Counted from the stretch's first letter, positions 50,339 through 62,486 are shown. The stretch: DNA of 64,000 nucleotides from Loxodes magnus (GCA_946699065.1 CAMPDV010000281.1:248001-312000); one strand, 5' to 3'. Notes: generated by a model from the letters alone, not told the origin. Translations and numbers: made by a program.

Positions 50339-53045
50339 TCATTTTTCTTTAATCATTTCCTCTTTCTACTCATCTTTAGCTTCTTCCTTTTTTGCTTTCT
50401 TCATTTCTAAAATCTCAAATCTTTTTGCCATTAACTTCTTGTGAAATATTTTGATTTATAAGTCTAAATACTCCAATTTAAACCTTGAAAATGAGTTTAT
50501 ATATTCTTGTCCGTATAGTAAGAGACACCTTGATATAGCTACTATAATACAGTATGCCATAAGCTAAAAAAGTGAAACGCTTTTTTGCATCTTATCTCTA
50601 ATCCTTTTCTCACTGTGTAGTAACTATGATTTAGTAAGTTTTAGCTATGAGAGTTTAAGATGCTTAAACTTTATAAAGTCATTATACTCTAATTTCCATT
50701 CATTAAGCTGTATTTATACCCTATTCATTAATTTATCCTTAAAACTACTTTCAAAACCAATTTTCATTTCCGGTATTTTTAAATAGACAAATTTACCTCT
50801 TAGTTCTTACTAAGAAAGATATAGTTCTTCAAGTATTGAGCTAATTATTGTTCAGGAAATATATGAAAGTGATTGAGAAATATGAGAAAATAAGCAGAAC
50901 TAGATAGGTTTAACTAAGGTATCAACTTGATTGATAAAAAGACGAATTTTCTAGCGACATTACCGCTTTCAAAAATTGATAACTCATTCAGAGAAATTAG
51001 AAGCTAAATTTATATAATAATGAGTGTGTTGCAGTTGAGATATCTAATACATGTGATTAGAATATATCATTGAATATGCTAATTTAATTATATTAAAATG
51101 AAAGCATTCTTTACTCTTCTTACCTTGGAAGGTATTTTTATAAAATGTTTAAAGCTTTTATTTTTCACCACTTTTTTAATAACGCTTCAGCTTATCTTCT
51201 AACTCTGGTTATAAATCTTAAGATGAACTATGTTTTTATCATTAATTGGAATTATATTTGATATTAGTTGCTGTTTCTAGAAAAGTTATTCCTAGAGAAA
51301 ATATATCTTACTTGTATTCATTTCCCTTTTCTTTTAGTTTGGAGGAAATAAAACCTTCAGTATGAACAACATTAATTTGAGGGACATTTTTATTCATTAT
51401 TTAAGCACTTTCTAGATCTTCTATCTTCAGACTATTTTAATCTTCTATGAAGATATTATGTGTTTTTACACCAAAATGGCAAATATTATTTTTTTGAAGA
51501 AAGGCAAAGCCTTCAATAAGCTAGCAGGATAGGTTGTAAAGTTATTTTATTTTTATATATTCCTTGGAGTCTCATTTAATAAGTTATTTTAGCGTCTCTT
51601 TCTCATAATATTTCATTCTCATGTATCAAGTTCCTTTTTCTTTATCCACTTGAAATTCATATACTTTGCAGATATATTTTTGATAGTTTTCTATCCCTTA
51701 TAACCTCTTAATCAATTCATCCACTTACTTGATATCTTAGTTTTACTTCACGAACTTGAAAAATCAGAATTTCTTTTTTAAAAGTAAAGAAAATTTTAAT
51801 CTGATAGTCCATTTTATCTATTTCATAAGCGAATTAATAGTCTTCTGCATAATATGTAAACTACCATAAATTCAAGCTTGTTTACTTTCTGCTACTATGC
51901 CAATAAATTTTTTATTTCTTATCTGCTTTATTTTAGAAGTAAGAATTTTTTTTAATTGCAGAACTGTATTAGTTGCTCGGCTGGAAATATCCAATCGTTT
52001 TTATCTAACCATAGTTTTTCACAAGGAGTAAAAGCCAGACATTCTTTTAAATCTACTAAGATATAAAAAAGTAAATCTGTGTTATTTAAAAAAACAGGCA
52101 GTATGTAGTTTCTATCCTTAATTTAAGGGGTTTTTAATAAAATTCTGAAGCTTAACTTCCTTTTGATTATTACTTATCTCTTACTCGAGGAATTCTTTAG
52201 TTATACTCTAGTTGGATTATATTGGCCACTTCATGGATTAGCAAAAAACAGTAAGTTTTTGTTATTTTAAAGTATTTTAAGTAGAAATAAGTTAGAGATT
52301 AATTACCTTCATTGAGCTTTAAAAATTCCTATTTTTCTTCTGTTTTTGTAATAAGATCTTAGCAAATATGTCTCAGTAATTAGTCATAGAACTTTTTGAA
52401 GAGTTATATTGTCTAACTATTTCCATATTAAGCTTCTTGAAACACATCTATGGTTTATAAACCTTGATTTTTAGAATTTTGATAAGATTTATTTATCATT
52501 TAGGAACTTTATTTTTAATCAGTTCTGCTTCTTCCAAATGTAGCTATTTCTATTATTCTTAGTATCATTTTCGTTAGATTTTCTTTTATGCAAACTTCTT
52601 AGTTGAAAGTAAAACATTCATAAGTTGTAATCTCTGAGTCTAATGCTTCCATTAGTACGCCTTAGTTTTTACCTTAATCATTTGATAACATTTGCATCTA
52701 GTGTTGCAACTTCATTCTCTACTTATTTAAAACTTCCAAGAAAGAAGAAAAACTATCTTTAAGGGATTTTAATTATGCTTTACATGCCTAGCTCAGATCT
52801 TTGATAATAATTTTAAGTTGTTGCAGCCATTTCAAAATATCTTGGTCTAATTACTAATAACTCCTTTTTCTAGTTTGCAAACTATTTAATTTATTGTTTA
52901 AACTCGTTAACTTTTTTTTATAATGATTCGATTTACATTTTTTCTGATTTTAGTTCGTATCTTTAGTCACATACTTGAACAATTAAAAATCTGGGCATTT
53001 TCCTATATTTTTTCCTTTTTTCGGATCCTTTAAATCAAAGTCCAT
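50339..53045 (-). CDS. Protein kinase-like protein, probable pseudokinase, frame-broken
   Basis: ATG at 53045; end taken at the first of two consecutive TGA codons (50341-50339). The first 370 or so codons form a Lys/Gln/Asn-rich region with Cys residues near the start. A kinase fold follows (about 51945-51000). Recognisable parts are a hinge-like YMRMKYYEKETLKQLI, QLIEGFAFLQKNNICH before the catalytic loop, HFGVKTHNIFI as catalytic loop (about 51455-51478) and KQDIFSLGITFLE for helix F. The catalytic Asp of HRD is replaced by Gly and DFG reads DLE, so activity is doubtful. A basic, Glu/Lys-rich C-terminus follows. Three one-base frame changes are needed: in the A8 run (T-run on plus, 51946-51953), near 50988, and in an A-run near 50776-50780. 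Sequence error, decay or tiny introns could explain them. Confidence 0.6.
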
Positions 53046-53640
53046 TTTTATATAGCTTTTTTAGTTAGTAACATATTGAGAAGCTTCTTAAATATTTCAA
53101 GGGATTGTGAAATTTAAGTTTAGAACTTTTTAAAGCAAAATTGTGAAAAAAATAGAGTTAAAAAAAGGGGAAAGTAATATTCAAATAGATTTATAAGGAA
53201 GTAGTTATAAACAGATCTGAAGATATATCGTTTTGAGTAAAGAGAAGTAGAGTTAGGAAAGGAGATTTCGATATTTTATTCTAAAGCTAAATGAAAATTA
53301 TTCAAGTAGAGTGAAGGGATTAGGACTAAATTAGCTTTCAAATACTTTAAAAGGTCTATAGATGATAATGTATTATAATAGCTTTAACAAAGCAAAGAGA
53401 GAATAGCTTAATATGTATTTGCTAAGAAGGCTAAACCAGAATAAACTAGTTTATGATAAACCTTTTTGATTGCAAGCAGGTTGATTCAACTAAAATATTC
53501 CAGGATCATTTACTTGCAAATAATTAAAATCATAAGAGCTAATAGTAAAATAAATAAATTCATAGAAATAAAATTTGAAGAATAATCAAACGTTAAGTTT
53601 CCTTTATAAATATTAATCTAAATCTTTGTTAACTTACTTT
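53046..53640. other. Intergenic region between divergent genes
   Basis: It separates the minus-strand kinase start (53045) from the plus-strand ATG at 53641, so it should hold both promoters. No motif could be assigned. Confidence 0.45.
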
Positions 53641-54690
53641 ATGTCCTCATTATTACAAGATAGCTAAGCTAAAAAACTTTATTTCTTCGCTTCCTTATCT
53701 TTTACTTGCTAAGATATCTAACTTTCTCAGGAGTCATAAAAATAGCTCTTACTAGCTTTTTATTATTTCAATTTACCTTCTTATGAGAAAGTTAACTAAA
53801 GAAGCGAAAATTATCCAACCAAAAGAGTTGATTTTGATAGCTATATTTATCCATATGTTTTCTATAAATTTTTATTTTTTCATTTAGTTAGATATTTTAA
53901 AGCCATACCTCCTTTCTACTTAATTAAGCTTAGTAATATCATAAGTGTTAGCTATATAATAGTCACTGCTTATGACCTCTTGCTTCATTTCTATTACTGT
54001 ATATAACTTAAAAGAAATACTTTCTCCTTTATTTTAAGAGAGTGCTAGCTTCAAATAATTTATGACTAGCTCTCTTCTATTTTAGTCTTATAGATAGATA
54101 TTAACCATCTGATTATATCAAGATTATTTATACCCTAGCCTTCACTTCTTTTAAAGGATGATCTGTCCTTAAGGAAATATTCGCTTAAATCTCCTTCTTT
54201 TTTAGACTTTTTTCGTTATTCTAAAAATGAAGAATTTAGCTTCTATACCAGCTTGTCAAAGATAAGAATATTTGCCTAGTTTACTTAGTTTATAAATACT
54301 GCCTTTCAAGTTCAATGATTTAGCTGTTTTTAGGTTATTTAAGTAACTAGAGATAATTATTTGTCTTTGATCCCTTTTACTGATTATATAAGCATAAGGC
54401 TAGTTAGTTTATTGTGTATAACTCTAAGTTTTTGATGTCTTGGGATATATTTTTTCACTATTAGCTTAGGTTAATTTATAAGACTCTCCTAACTAGAGTA
54501 AATTTGTCCCTTTCCTTACAATTTAACTCATTTTAACCCTATAAGAGAGACATTCGAGCTGAAATATATAAGTAGTCAATAGATTTAATACAATAAGTAC
54601 CTAGTGAATGGTATTCCACGCTACTCAAGTAGAATTAAGGTAACTTTTGAAGTGATTAACAAGCTAGCTAAGCTTAGTAGTAATGAATGA
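53641..54690 (+). CDS. Multi-spanning membrane protein candidate (349 aa)
   Basis: ATG 53641 to TGA 54688-54690 in one frame, with many TAA/TAG as Gln and two internal TGA (54316, 54433). Hydrophobic stretches lie at about residues 75-130 and 240-280, separated by more polar loops. A random frame of this base composition would be expected to contain more TGA. No family recognised. The antisense strand is also open, so strand assignment rests on ATG, TGA depletion and composition. A second frame begins by overlap at 54687, and the two may be one gene with a frameshift. Confidence 0.5.
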
Positions 54691-55604
54691 GCATATATGT
54701 TTACGAGTTAAATAGCTAAGTTTTATTTAAAAGTATACTATATCTGATTAAAAAGAAGAAGGGATTGAGATAATAAAGGAGCGTCTATGTTAACCATCAT
54801 TTTTATCGTTTTGAACTCTTAGTTATTCAATAGAATATTTTATCTTCAGTTTCATCCTCTTATCTCTATTATTGCTTCAATCATTCTAAACATGTATAAT
54901 ACTTTTTTTCCTTCAGTATCATAACTTTCGTGCTTACTCTTGAAATAATAAAAGGAACCAAATACCCTAAATTAGCAATTCTTCACTTCATTTTATATAA
55001 ATTCTAACTTAAAAAATACCAAAGTCACGAGGAAGTATTTGAGGATTAGATCTTGAACAGTCAATTATAATACTAATGCTTCTTCAAATTTTTACTCGTA
55101 AGATCTAGAAAAAGAGCTATTACTCAAATCCCCTTAGCTGACTTTATTTACTTGAATTAACTATTTTATAGCTTGCTTTTATACTCAGAAAGTCGTAAAT
55201 TAAGATAGTAGATTTATAGTTAAAGCTTATAAAAGGAGTATAAGAAAGGATAGTTGATACTTAAATATTGGTAATAAAAATCTTTACTATATTAGAGTTA
55301 GTTTTAGCGTTGGCTAGAACAAGCAATATCTATAGAATCTAAGCAGCCAATATCATATTAGCATGATTTTATATAAGGTAAAGATAAAAGATGTTTAGAT
55401 CTGTGTATCGAAAATAGTTTTTAGACTTTATAGATTCTAAAGTACTTCGATTCAAAAGACTAATAAATAGTGGTAATGGATAAGTTGGTTTACAAGTTGG
55501 AAAAATCAACAAGCTGATAATTAGCCTGTTTAATCCTTATCATTAAAGAAGTTAAATAGAAAAGCTGGTTGACTATTTCCTTTTCTTTATGTCAAACTTA
55601 GTGA
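54687..55604 (+). CDS. Membrane-associated protein candidate overlapping the previous frame
   Basis: The ATG at 54687 overlaps the TGA of the upstream frame (ATGA). The frame runs 305 codons to TGA 55602-55604 with one internal TGA and three TGG. It has one clear hydrophobic segment (SFSIITFVLTLEI, near 54920-54960) and a polar C-terminal part that looks like normal coding sequence (for example DLCIENSFQTLQILKYFDSK). ATGA coupling is unusual for eukaryotes; a one-base indel that splits a single gene of about 655 codons is the simpler reading. Confidence 0.5.
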
Positions 55605-56876
55605 AAAAAAAGTTATAATAGTGGTACCATCTCTACAAGATAGCCTAGTTATCTTAATATACCATATAAGTATTTATTTAATCACATATATGGAAAATTT
55701 AATAAATTATGGAGAAAAAAACTATCTGAAGACTTAGTTTCGCTTTTACCTTTTTTACTAAACTAACTTCTCTATATTAACTTAAATTAAACTAGTAATC
55801 ATTCAATCATTCCTCATCTCGTTAGTCATGATAATCCTAAGATAGAAGCTAATAACACTTGGCTATTATCCTCTAGCAGCTTCTACATCTTGCAGATTTT
55901 AATTATAAGACTATTTAAATAAATTTTATATTCTTTAGTCTCTTTATTTTAGTCACTTTCTATATAGATCTTTCACATATTTCTTAATATATTCTATTTA
56001 CCATCTAGCCTAACTTATATCCAAATGTATAATTTAACCTTATCATTCTGATTTAGGGCTTCAGTTTAAAAGATTGATTTTTGTTTTATGTGCTAGGTGC
56101 TAGGTTATATATCATAATATAGTGAAAAGTATCATCTTCTTTAATCCGTTTTAGTCTAACTATAAGGATTATCCACATTAGTACGTTCACTTAATATCTC
56201 TTAGTTCTATAACTTAAACGTGCTATTATCTGGCTAATTAAGTAGACCCATATTACTGTCCTATCTTTTATCATTCCTTGGCAAATCAATATTTTTACAG
56301 CTATAGTCATTGTTTCGTAGGTCTCAATCGAGTCTACTTATAATTTAATGGAAATATCACTATGCTACCAAAATTAAAAATGTCAATAGAAACTAGATAT
56401 GCAATTTAGCCCTCTGAAATAAGTCAAGGATGTATTCTAAATGCAGACACATAGTATGCTAGAAAGGATCTTAAATAGATCCATTACTTAAGGAGCTTTC
56501 TCAATAAAAGGGATTTGAGTCACTCTATGCTATCTAAGTTTGACTGTGTTAGATGATTTATCGAAGATAAGCCTTCAGTTTATGGGTTTTAATCTAGTAA
56601 AATCGTGAAGAGGAAACGACAAAATTTTTTTATATAACACATGCGTGAGGGATATTAAGCTGATGAAATATGGATTTAACGTCTAGAATTATAAGTTTAA
56701 AGACTTTAAAATCAGTTTTTATCTAAGATATTCTACTCATATTAAGTTTTAAGTTTAAGGAACTGCTTACAGGGAAGCAGGCATAAGGGTAAAAGATAAT
56801 TGTAAAATTCATTTCTAATAACTAAAATAAGAAGAGAGTGATGGGACTTGAATAAAGACATATATATAATGAATAT
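55605..56876. other. Region without a confident gene
   Basis: Both strands are largely open but I see no start, motif or composition that decides. A tRNA-like T-loop on the minus strand near 56837 lacks the rest of a cloverleaf. Confidence 0.35.
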
Positions 56877-58784
56877 TCAAAGCTGGAAGGAATTATATCT
56901 CACTTTGGCTTTCTATTATAATTCATCTTCAACCTAATTGACTAAGGTTACACTCAACTGCTATCCGAAACCCTCGCTAGAACGTCTGTATCCACTTCCA
57001 ATTTTGTTAAAAAGGAGTTGAATTTTCTAAATGCACTCCTATAGTTTGATAAGCACGTGTTATATCTGTGAAAAGGAGTATAGTTTATCAGAGACTCCGT
57101 CGTAGTTTTTCTAATGTGAATAGCTTACTGAAGATGCTTTTTAGTATTTATCAGATCCATAAAAATCAAATTCAATGATCTGCTTATCCCTCTTATCTCT
57201 CCCTTCATACAGGAAATTTTCTAATATTAGGACTTAAATAAAACTCGCAAAAAACCTAAGATTTTCCTCTTATGCTTTATTCACTTCTAGTTTCATTTTT
57301 AAAGGTTAAAGAATGACTTTGCTAATTAAGATCTTAGACACTAAGTAGAAACAAATTAAAAAGTCTTGCTAATACTTATTTATAGGTCTGAATTATGAAA
57401 ATTACATAAAGCTATTATCCTACATTTCAATGCGGCTTTTTTCAAAGCATGAAAGACAGTCATTTGGAAATAATTTTCCTTGAGTGAATATGAAGAAGAA
57501 AAAAGCTTTAAGTGAATTTGGTAGTTTCTAGTTCTCATTAGCTATAGTTTAAATTAACTCTTAGCAATACCTTATTAGAAATGCCGATTGCTTATTAAAT
57601 TCAGAAGGCTTTTATTTCATCAATTGTTTATCTAGTAACTTACTGAAGTTAACTACTTAGTTGGCGATTAGATCTTGTATTAAGTTATAGCTTATTTTTC
57701 TTAGTCAATTGTTAGCTATTTTTTCATGAAAATTGAAGGCTTCTTTTAAATCCTCTCCATCTTTTGTACAAAGAACTATGCTTTTCTATAGTTTCGAGTT
57801 CTCTTACCTTTTACTGATTTAAATTTCAACTAACTGTTTTATTCCTTACTACTCTGTCTCTTTACTAGTATCTATTTTCTTTTGCTTAGGCTCTGAATCT
57901 ATTTTATCTTAACTTTAAGAAATAAATCATTTATTGGATTTAGCCGTTTTAAAGATTTCCTTATTTAAAATGTTCATTTTTTTGCTTACAATCCATTGAT
58001 TTTCTAAACTAGGAAATGAGGAATTATTGCACTCCAATTAACCTTCTGTTTCTTCCTTTTATATCTAGATATTATCACTTGTTTTCGAATTTTCTAGAAT
58101 ATAGGTTTCTTACATTTCATTGTTTGCCTTTTTGAATTCCTTTTTAGTGAAAAAAGAAGAGCATGAACTCGGGATTTGAATTAAAGCTTTTTCAAGGTTC
58201 TCCTGGCCATTTTTCTTTCTGGTAAAAACTTTATTCAGCTTACTTTTGGATTTTTATGTACTAACTTGATTAGAGGTACTAGTTTATTAAGATGTCCTAT
58301 TAGAATTTTAGGTTTTTGATGTAGTGTCTAACATATCAGAAATACCTAATGCTTCATTACTTTGGTTTTTAAATGAACTCAAGTTTTCTTATTCTTGCAA
58401 CCTACTCACAGAGTTTCTATCACAAATTTCATTTATTTCATTTGAATTCCAACTATAACTTAGATTGCATCCTTCTTGATCTAAGTTTACATTCTTCGAA
58501 TTATCTAAGTTATGCTACCTTTTAGTATTAGACTTAGTTTACTTTTTCTTTAATTCTTTCCCTTTCTAGACCTAATTTTTTTGCTTGAAGGATTTTATTA
58601 TTTCAGCTTGGTTTAAGAATCTTTTGTACTTAAGTTCAAAGCTTTAGTTTAATTGACTTTTACATTAGTATTAAGCTTATTTAGTGCATTAGCTTTTGTT
58701 TTTTTATGATATTTAATTTTGAGCTGGGATTCTTTTCAAGTTCTAATCAGACTCTTCTCCTTCGCTTGTTTTATTAGTATCCAT
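56877..58784 (-). CDS. Q/N/S/K-rich hypothetical protein (635 aa)
   Basis: ATG 58784 to TGA 56879-56877 is one uninterrupted frame with dozens of TAA/TAG read as Gln and internal TGA at two tryptophan positions (SNKWFIS and NNWLRK); two further Trp use TGG. The first 270 residues are polar and basic with Ser/Asn/Gln runs, as in many disordered ciliate proteins. The second half is more ordered, with hydrophobic helices (for example SLKAFFFFIFTQGKLFP and FLICFYLVSKILI). No family could be assigned. The same frame continues upstream to about 59240 with acidic, coding-like sequence (for example FFFVEIEELD), so the true start may be further right. Confidence 0.65.
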
Positions 58785-59500
58785 TAATCATTAACTATTT
58801 CCACTTAAAATGGAATTCGAACTTGTGGTCTAGCTTTTGCTAAAGGAATGTTCTTCAGTTAAATAATTTCAATCCAATTCTTCAATCTCAACAAAGAAGA
58901 ACAAATGAGACTCTGCCTGTTTTCTTCCTTTAAGAAAGCCTTACTTCTATTCCATCTCATCTTTATTCCATCTGCTCTAACTATTTTTTAAAGCATCTCT
59001 TTCTTTATTTGAGCTAATGTTACGTTGTTTGCTTTTTGCTTAATTTTAATTAAAAGGGGTCATTTAACATAAGGTTTATTTAATGCCTTTTTTTTAGTAT
59101 AGTTAAGCCTCCTTTCTACTTTATCTATTATCTTGCTATTTTATGTCTTGATTTTTATTTGACACTTCTTCTCCACTTTATTGCTGATGATACCTAAATG
59201 TAAGATTTTAGTCGTTGTCTAACATAAAGTTCTAGTCCTGAGCTTTAATATCTTTGATAACTGTTTTGCATTGAGTGATCTAATTTTAACTAACAATTAA
59301 GCTGCCTGTTAAAGGCTATCCATTTTACCTCTTAGATAAATCCCACGACTTATTGCCACTTCTATACCTTTACAGATGTAAAGCAATTTTTTTTTCTACT
59401 CTTTTGATCTGCTAATCCTTCCTCGCTTCTTTCTTCGTTTAATTCTCATAACTAATCTTACGAATTTTTCTTAACGACAATCTTTTTTCTTAACTGGGTA
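58785..59500 (-). CDS. Possible 5' part of the Q/N/S/K-rich gene, frame changes
   Basis: From 58785 to about 59240 the frame of the downstream gene is open (TGA read as Trp twice) and polar. Further right, coding-like sequence moves to other frames, near ATATTAAAGCTC (about 59247) and at an A9 run (plus-strand T-run about 59389-59397). A segment with YICKGIEVAISRGIYLRGK and one with EERSEEGLADQKS look genuine. Treated as an uncertain extension, possibly a broken gene. Confidence 0.35.
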
Positions 59501-60129
59501 CACTTGACATTATTAATTTACGTTGAGTAAACTACTAAACCTAGTTAAATATCATGAAAACCTACTTAGTAAGAGTGGCTTAAATTAATGACTTTAACCT
59601 TTAATTCTAGTCTCCTTAACCTATTGGTCAATACTGATGCGACTATTATTTACGCTGCTAGTCAATTTCTTCAAAGAGATCTATCTTTGAGTTTTACTCC
59701 CTTAACTTGTCATTAAACTGAACAAGCCATTACTCTCCTTTTCCATTACTAGCTTCATGGTTTAGAAGTCTAGCATATAGCTTCATTTATATGATATTAG
59801 TAGACTATTTCCCTTTCTTCACTTTCTTTCTCATTATAATCAAACTAACTTACTCAGCACGGTATTAGTTACAGGATTTAGCTATAATACTTCTAAAGCT
59901 TTAAAGTATGTAGGATTATGGTTTATAAGGGTAAATGAAGCTTGAGAGTTAATGTACAAATATGCATCTTAAGTATAAGTTTAACCTTATAACGTTAAGG
60001 AGATTTCAATTAGTCTAATGAGATATAACTAATCCCTCCCCACTTTGCAATATGCTTAGGATATAATTTTACCTAATCAATTAATATGAAGGTACTTCTT
60101 AAAAAGCCTTAGATGGAAGTGAAACCAGG
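59501..60129. other. Region without a confident gene
   Basis: It lies downstream, on the minus strand, of the reverse transcriptase fragment, where RNase H and integrase would be expected. I could not recognise their motifs. Confidence 0.35.
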
Positions 60130-60480
60130 ATTTTAGTTTATCAAGACATAAAAGATAAAAATGAAAAAACTTTGATTCTTAAATTCAATAAATGGAGCGA
60201 ATATTTTTGAGTATCCTGCCAGTCCTAGAATTTCCTTGATATCTTCAATCGCTTTCCAAATTTTTATACCCTCCTTTAACTTTACCAGGAAAAGCAATAG
60301 ATAACTGGTATATCCGAATGCTAATAACCTCATCTTAAATTATCATACATTTATGACAAGATTAAACCAAAGTCCTTTTGAAAAAGGAAGTGATACTACG
60401 ATTAAGACGCTCATATTTAGCATTACTTGTTTGATATTCAAATGTTATCCTTCTTAAGTATACTATAAGGATGTATTAAA
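60130..60480 (-). mobile_element. Decayed Ty3/gypsy-like reverse transcriptase fragment
   Basis: The minus strand encodes LGLAGYSKIFAPF, close to the FLGLAGYYRKF motif at the end of the Ty3/gypsy reverse transcriptase, preceded by a plausible DIKEI. Upstream, in shifted frames, are a KC followed by DEV (compare the KC...EV...LG step) and EEGQHLNIKQV, like the EEHLxHLxxV segment after the YxDD box. The YxDD box itself is not intact. Several frame changes are needed, so this is a relic. Terminal repeats, RNase H and integrase were not seen. Confidence 0.4.
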
Positions 60481-60588
60481 AAGATTGCTTTTATCCTTAT
60501 CTCTGAATCTTAAATATATTATGAAAACATGATCCTTAATATTTATTAGCTTATCTTAATGTTTAAAGCTAGATAAAATTTAACGCCC

Positions 60589-61878
60589 ATGGAGCTAATA
60601 AATTACCTGTATTTGTTTTTCTTTGGTCTTTCAAAGACTGCTAATGTTATTTACTATCTCATAGGAGGTTTCCAGACTTTCGCTATTATAGGATATCTAC
60701 ATTATAAACAGCCATTGAAGCTCTATTCTCAAGTTATCCTACCACTTACACTTCTAATTAGCTTGATACATTTTCCCTTATAACTTGTTAATTTATCCTT
60801 ATTAAATTAATCTTTTTGACTTACCAATTAACTAAGCATTTTAAGATAAAAATTCGCTCTCAGAACTTAAACTAAGCCTACTAACTATTTCTATCAATTG
60901 TCTATTATTTAAGCTAATTATATTACTTAGGTATATTAGAAGGCCTTTTAACATTATTTCTTTATTATTACCTTTAAAGTAACTACTCCTATCATTTTCT
61001 TAGACTATATAACGGGGATAATAGCAGCTGTTTTGATAGAATCTTATTCTGATCATTTAGACTACTTAGATAAAGTCTAACTATTTTAAGATGAAATCAC
61101 AGAAACCACATCAAGGGACTATAACCCACTCTGTTCACTTTACCTTTTAGCAGATTTTTATACTTAATGCCCTATCTCTTTTCTCCCTTTAGAAGCTTCA
61201 GCTATTTTTACTTATTCTGCTTGTAGATATCAAGTCTCTTCTTTCAAAAGACTAAATTTGACTACCTTCTCAAAGAGGATATCTGAATAAGCTTTAAAAG
61301 GGTATAGATTTAGAACTAATTAAATAATTAAAATTTTAGCTTAGATATTGGTCTTAAGAAGGGATAACTTAGAATCATTCTATGCTACTGGTTGAAAAGT
61401 AACTACAAGACTAGTCATAGAATAAAGAACACTAGTATAAGTTAACTGAGATATGCAAATTAGAAGTACAGAAGTTCAGATACTTGGTATTAAGCAAGCT
61501 AATGATAACTATCACTAGTATAGAAATTAGCTAATAAAAAATTCTTAATAAATTGGAGATATTAGACTGGCATATTTTTGAGAAATGAGACTTAGAAACA
61601 GACAGAAATGTATGGCAACTAATTCTTTCCTTATAAGATATAAATTATCATAATAGGTCTATATGTTACTTAAAGGGAAAGCTTCTTATAACGAGAAATT
61701 CTTTTCTAAGCTATATAAATAATATCTCACAAAAAAGCGATAATTTGCTCTTCAAGGATCACAAAAAATTAACAAAGAAAACTAAGAGATTTTTATCAGT
61801 CTAACTAAGTCTCTAACTGAGACTTTCTACAGATAACTTCTTGGTTGTATATATATAATACTAATGTCATCAACATGA
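60589..61878 (+). CDS. Intact hypothetical membrane protein (429 aa)
   Basis: ATG 60589 to TGA 61876-61878 in one unbroken frame of 430 codons. About 27 TAA/TAG occur as Gln and four internal TGA stand where Trp fits (for example LAYFWEM); there is no TGG. The N-terminus is hydrophobic with probable membrane segments at residues 5-35 and 45-65. An acidic loop follows (ESYSDHLDYLDK, near residues 150-165), then a mixed segment with Cys residues, and a basic helical C-terminal third. No family recognised. U6 snRNA begins about 107 bp downstream on the same strand. It is the cleanest example in the window for the dual use of TGA. Confidence 0.65.
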
Positions 61879-61985
61879 GTAATTAATAGGAAGTAGATCG
61901 ATAATATTAAATAAATAAAGTATTGAAAAACCTTAATAAAATAAAAGTGAATAATAAGAGTATAAGTATTTACAGAGTCTTTTTA

Positions 61986-62096
61986 GTTGGAACGCCTCGG
62001 CGATCCATCCCATTAAATTGGAACGATACAGAGAAGATTAGCATGGCCCCTGCGCAAGGATGACACGCTCAAATCGAGAAGTGTATCCCCAATTTT
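61986..62096 (+). ncRNA. U6: U6 spliceosomal snRNA
   Basis: Contains the conserved U6 core: ATTGGAACGATACAGAGAAG, with the ACAGAGA box at 62028-62034 that pairs with the 5' splice site, the AGC triad at 62040-62042, GGCCCCTGCGCAAGGATGACACGC, and an internal stem-loop ACACGCTC...GAGAAGTGT. The 5' stem is GGAACGC-CTCG-GCGATCC. A T8 run (62093-62100) is the Pol III terminator. A TATA-like GTATAAGTATTTA lies about 25-30 bp upstream. U6 acts in the spliceosome, so introns are removed in this organism. Confidence 0.97.
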
Positions 62097-62100
62097 TTTT

Positions 62101-62486
62101 ATCTTCTATTTCAAAGAAAAATTACCTTTATATTGCAAATTCCTATTCATATGTTGTTGAACTAGGTATCATAAGTTAATTTTAAAAGAAGGTAACGTGC
62201 TTATCCAATTTGAATAATGGTTGCTTAGCAAAAAGCAAAAATTAAAGCCTAGTGTTTTATTTACTTTGTAGCCTTGTAAAGACACTTTATCATCACTGCT
62301 TCTTAACTCAACACTAACGATAATCATACTCCTGCTATTATTCCTAATACTCTATATTATTTTAAATCTATAGCATGCCAAGTTCTAGCAAAAAAGCATA
62401 AATTATAACCATTTAGTTATTAAAGAATCTAATCTTCATTATATAAATTAGACTTATAGCTATATCCTTAGATCTACAATCCTTTT
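62101..62486. other. Spacer after U6
   Basis: AT-rich; no gene or RNA recognised. Confidence 0.4.

Noticed and set aside
56655-56720. C/D box snoRNA candidate (TGATGA at about 56661)
   Set aside because: No CTGA box or closing stem at a suitable distance.
56830-56860. tRNA-like T-loop on the minus strand
   Set aside because: No matching T-stem, anticodon arm or acceptor stem.
55605-59100. Long plus-strand open frame, Leu/Phe-rich
   Set aside because: It is the antisense shadow of the minus-strand Q/N/S/K-rich gene at 56877-58784; openness has little meaning in this code.
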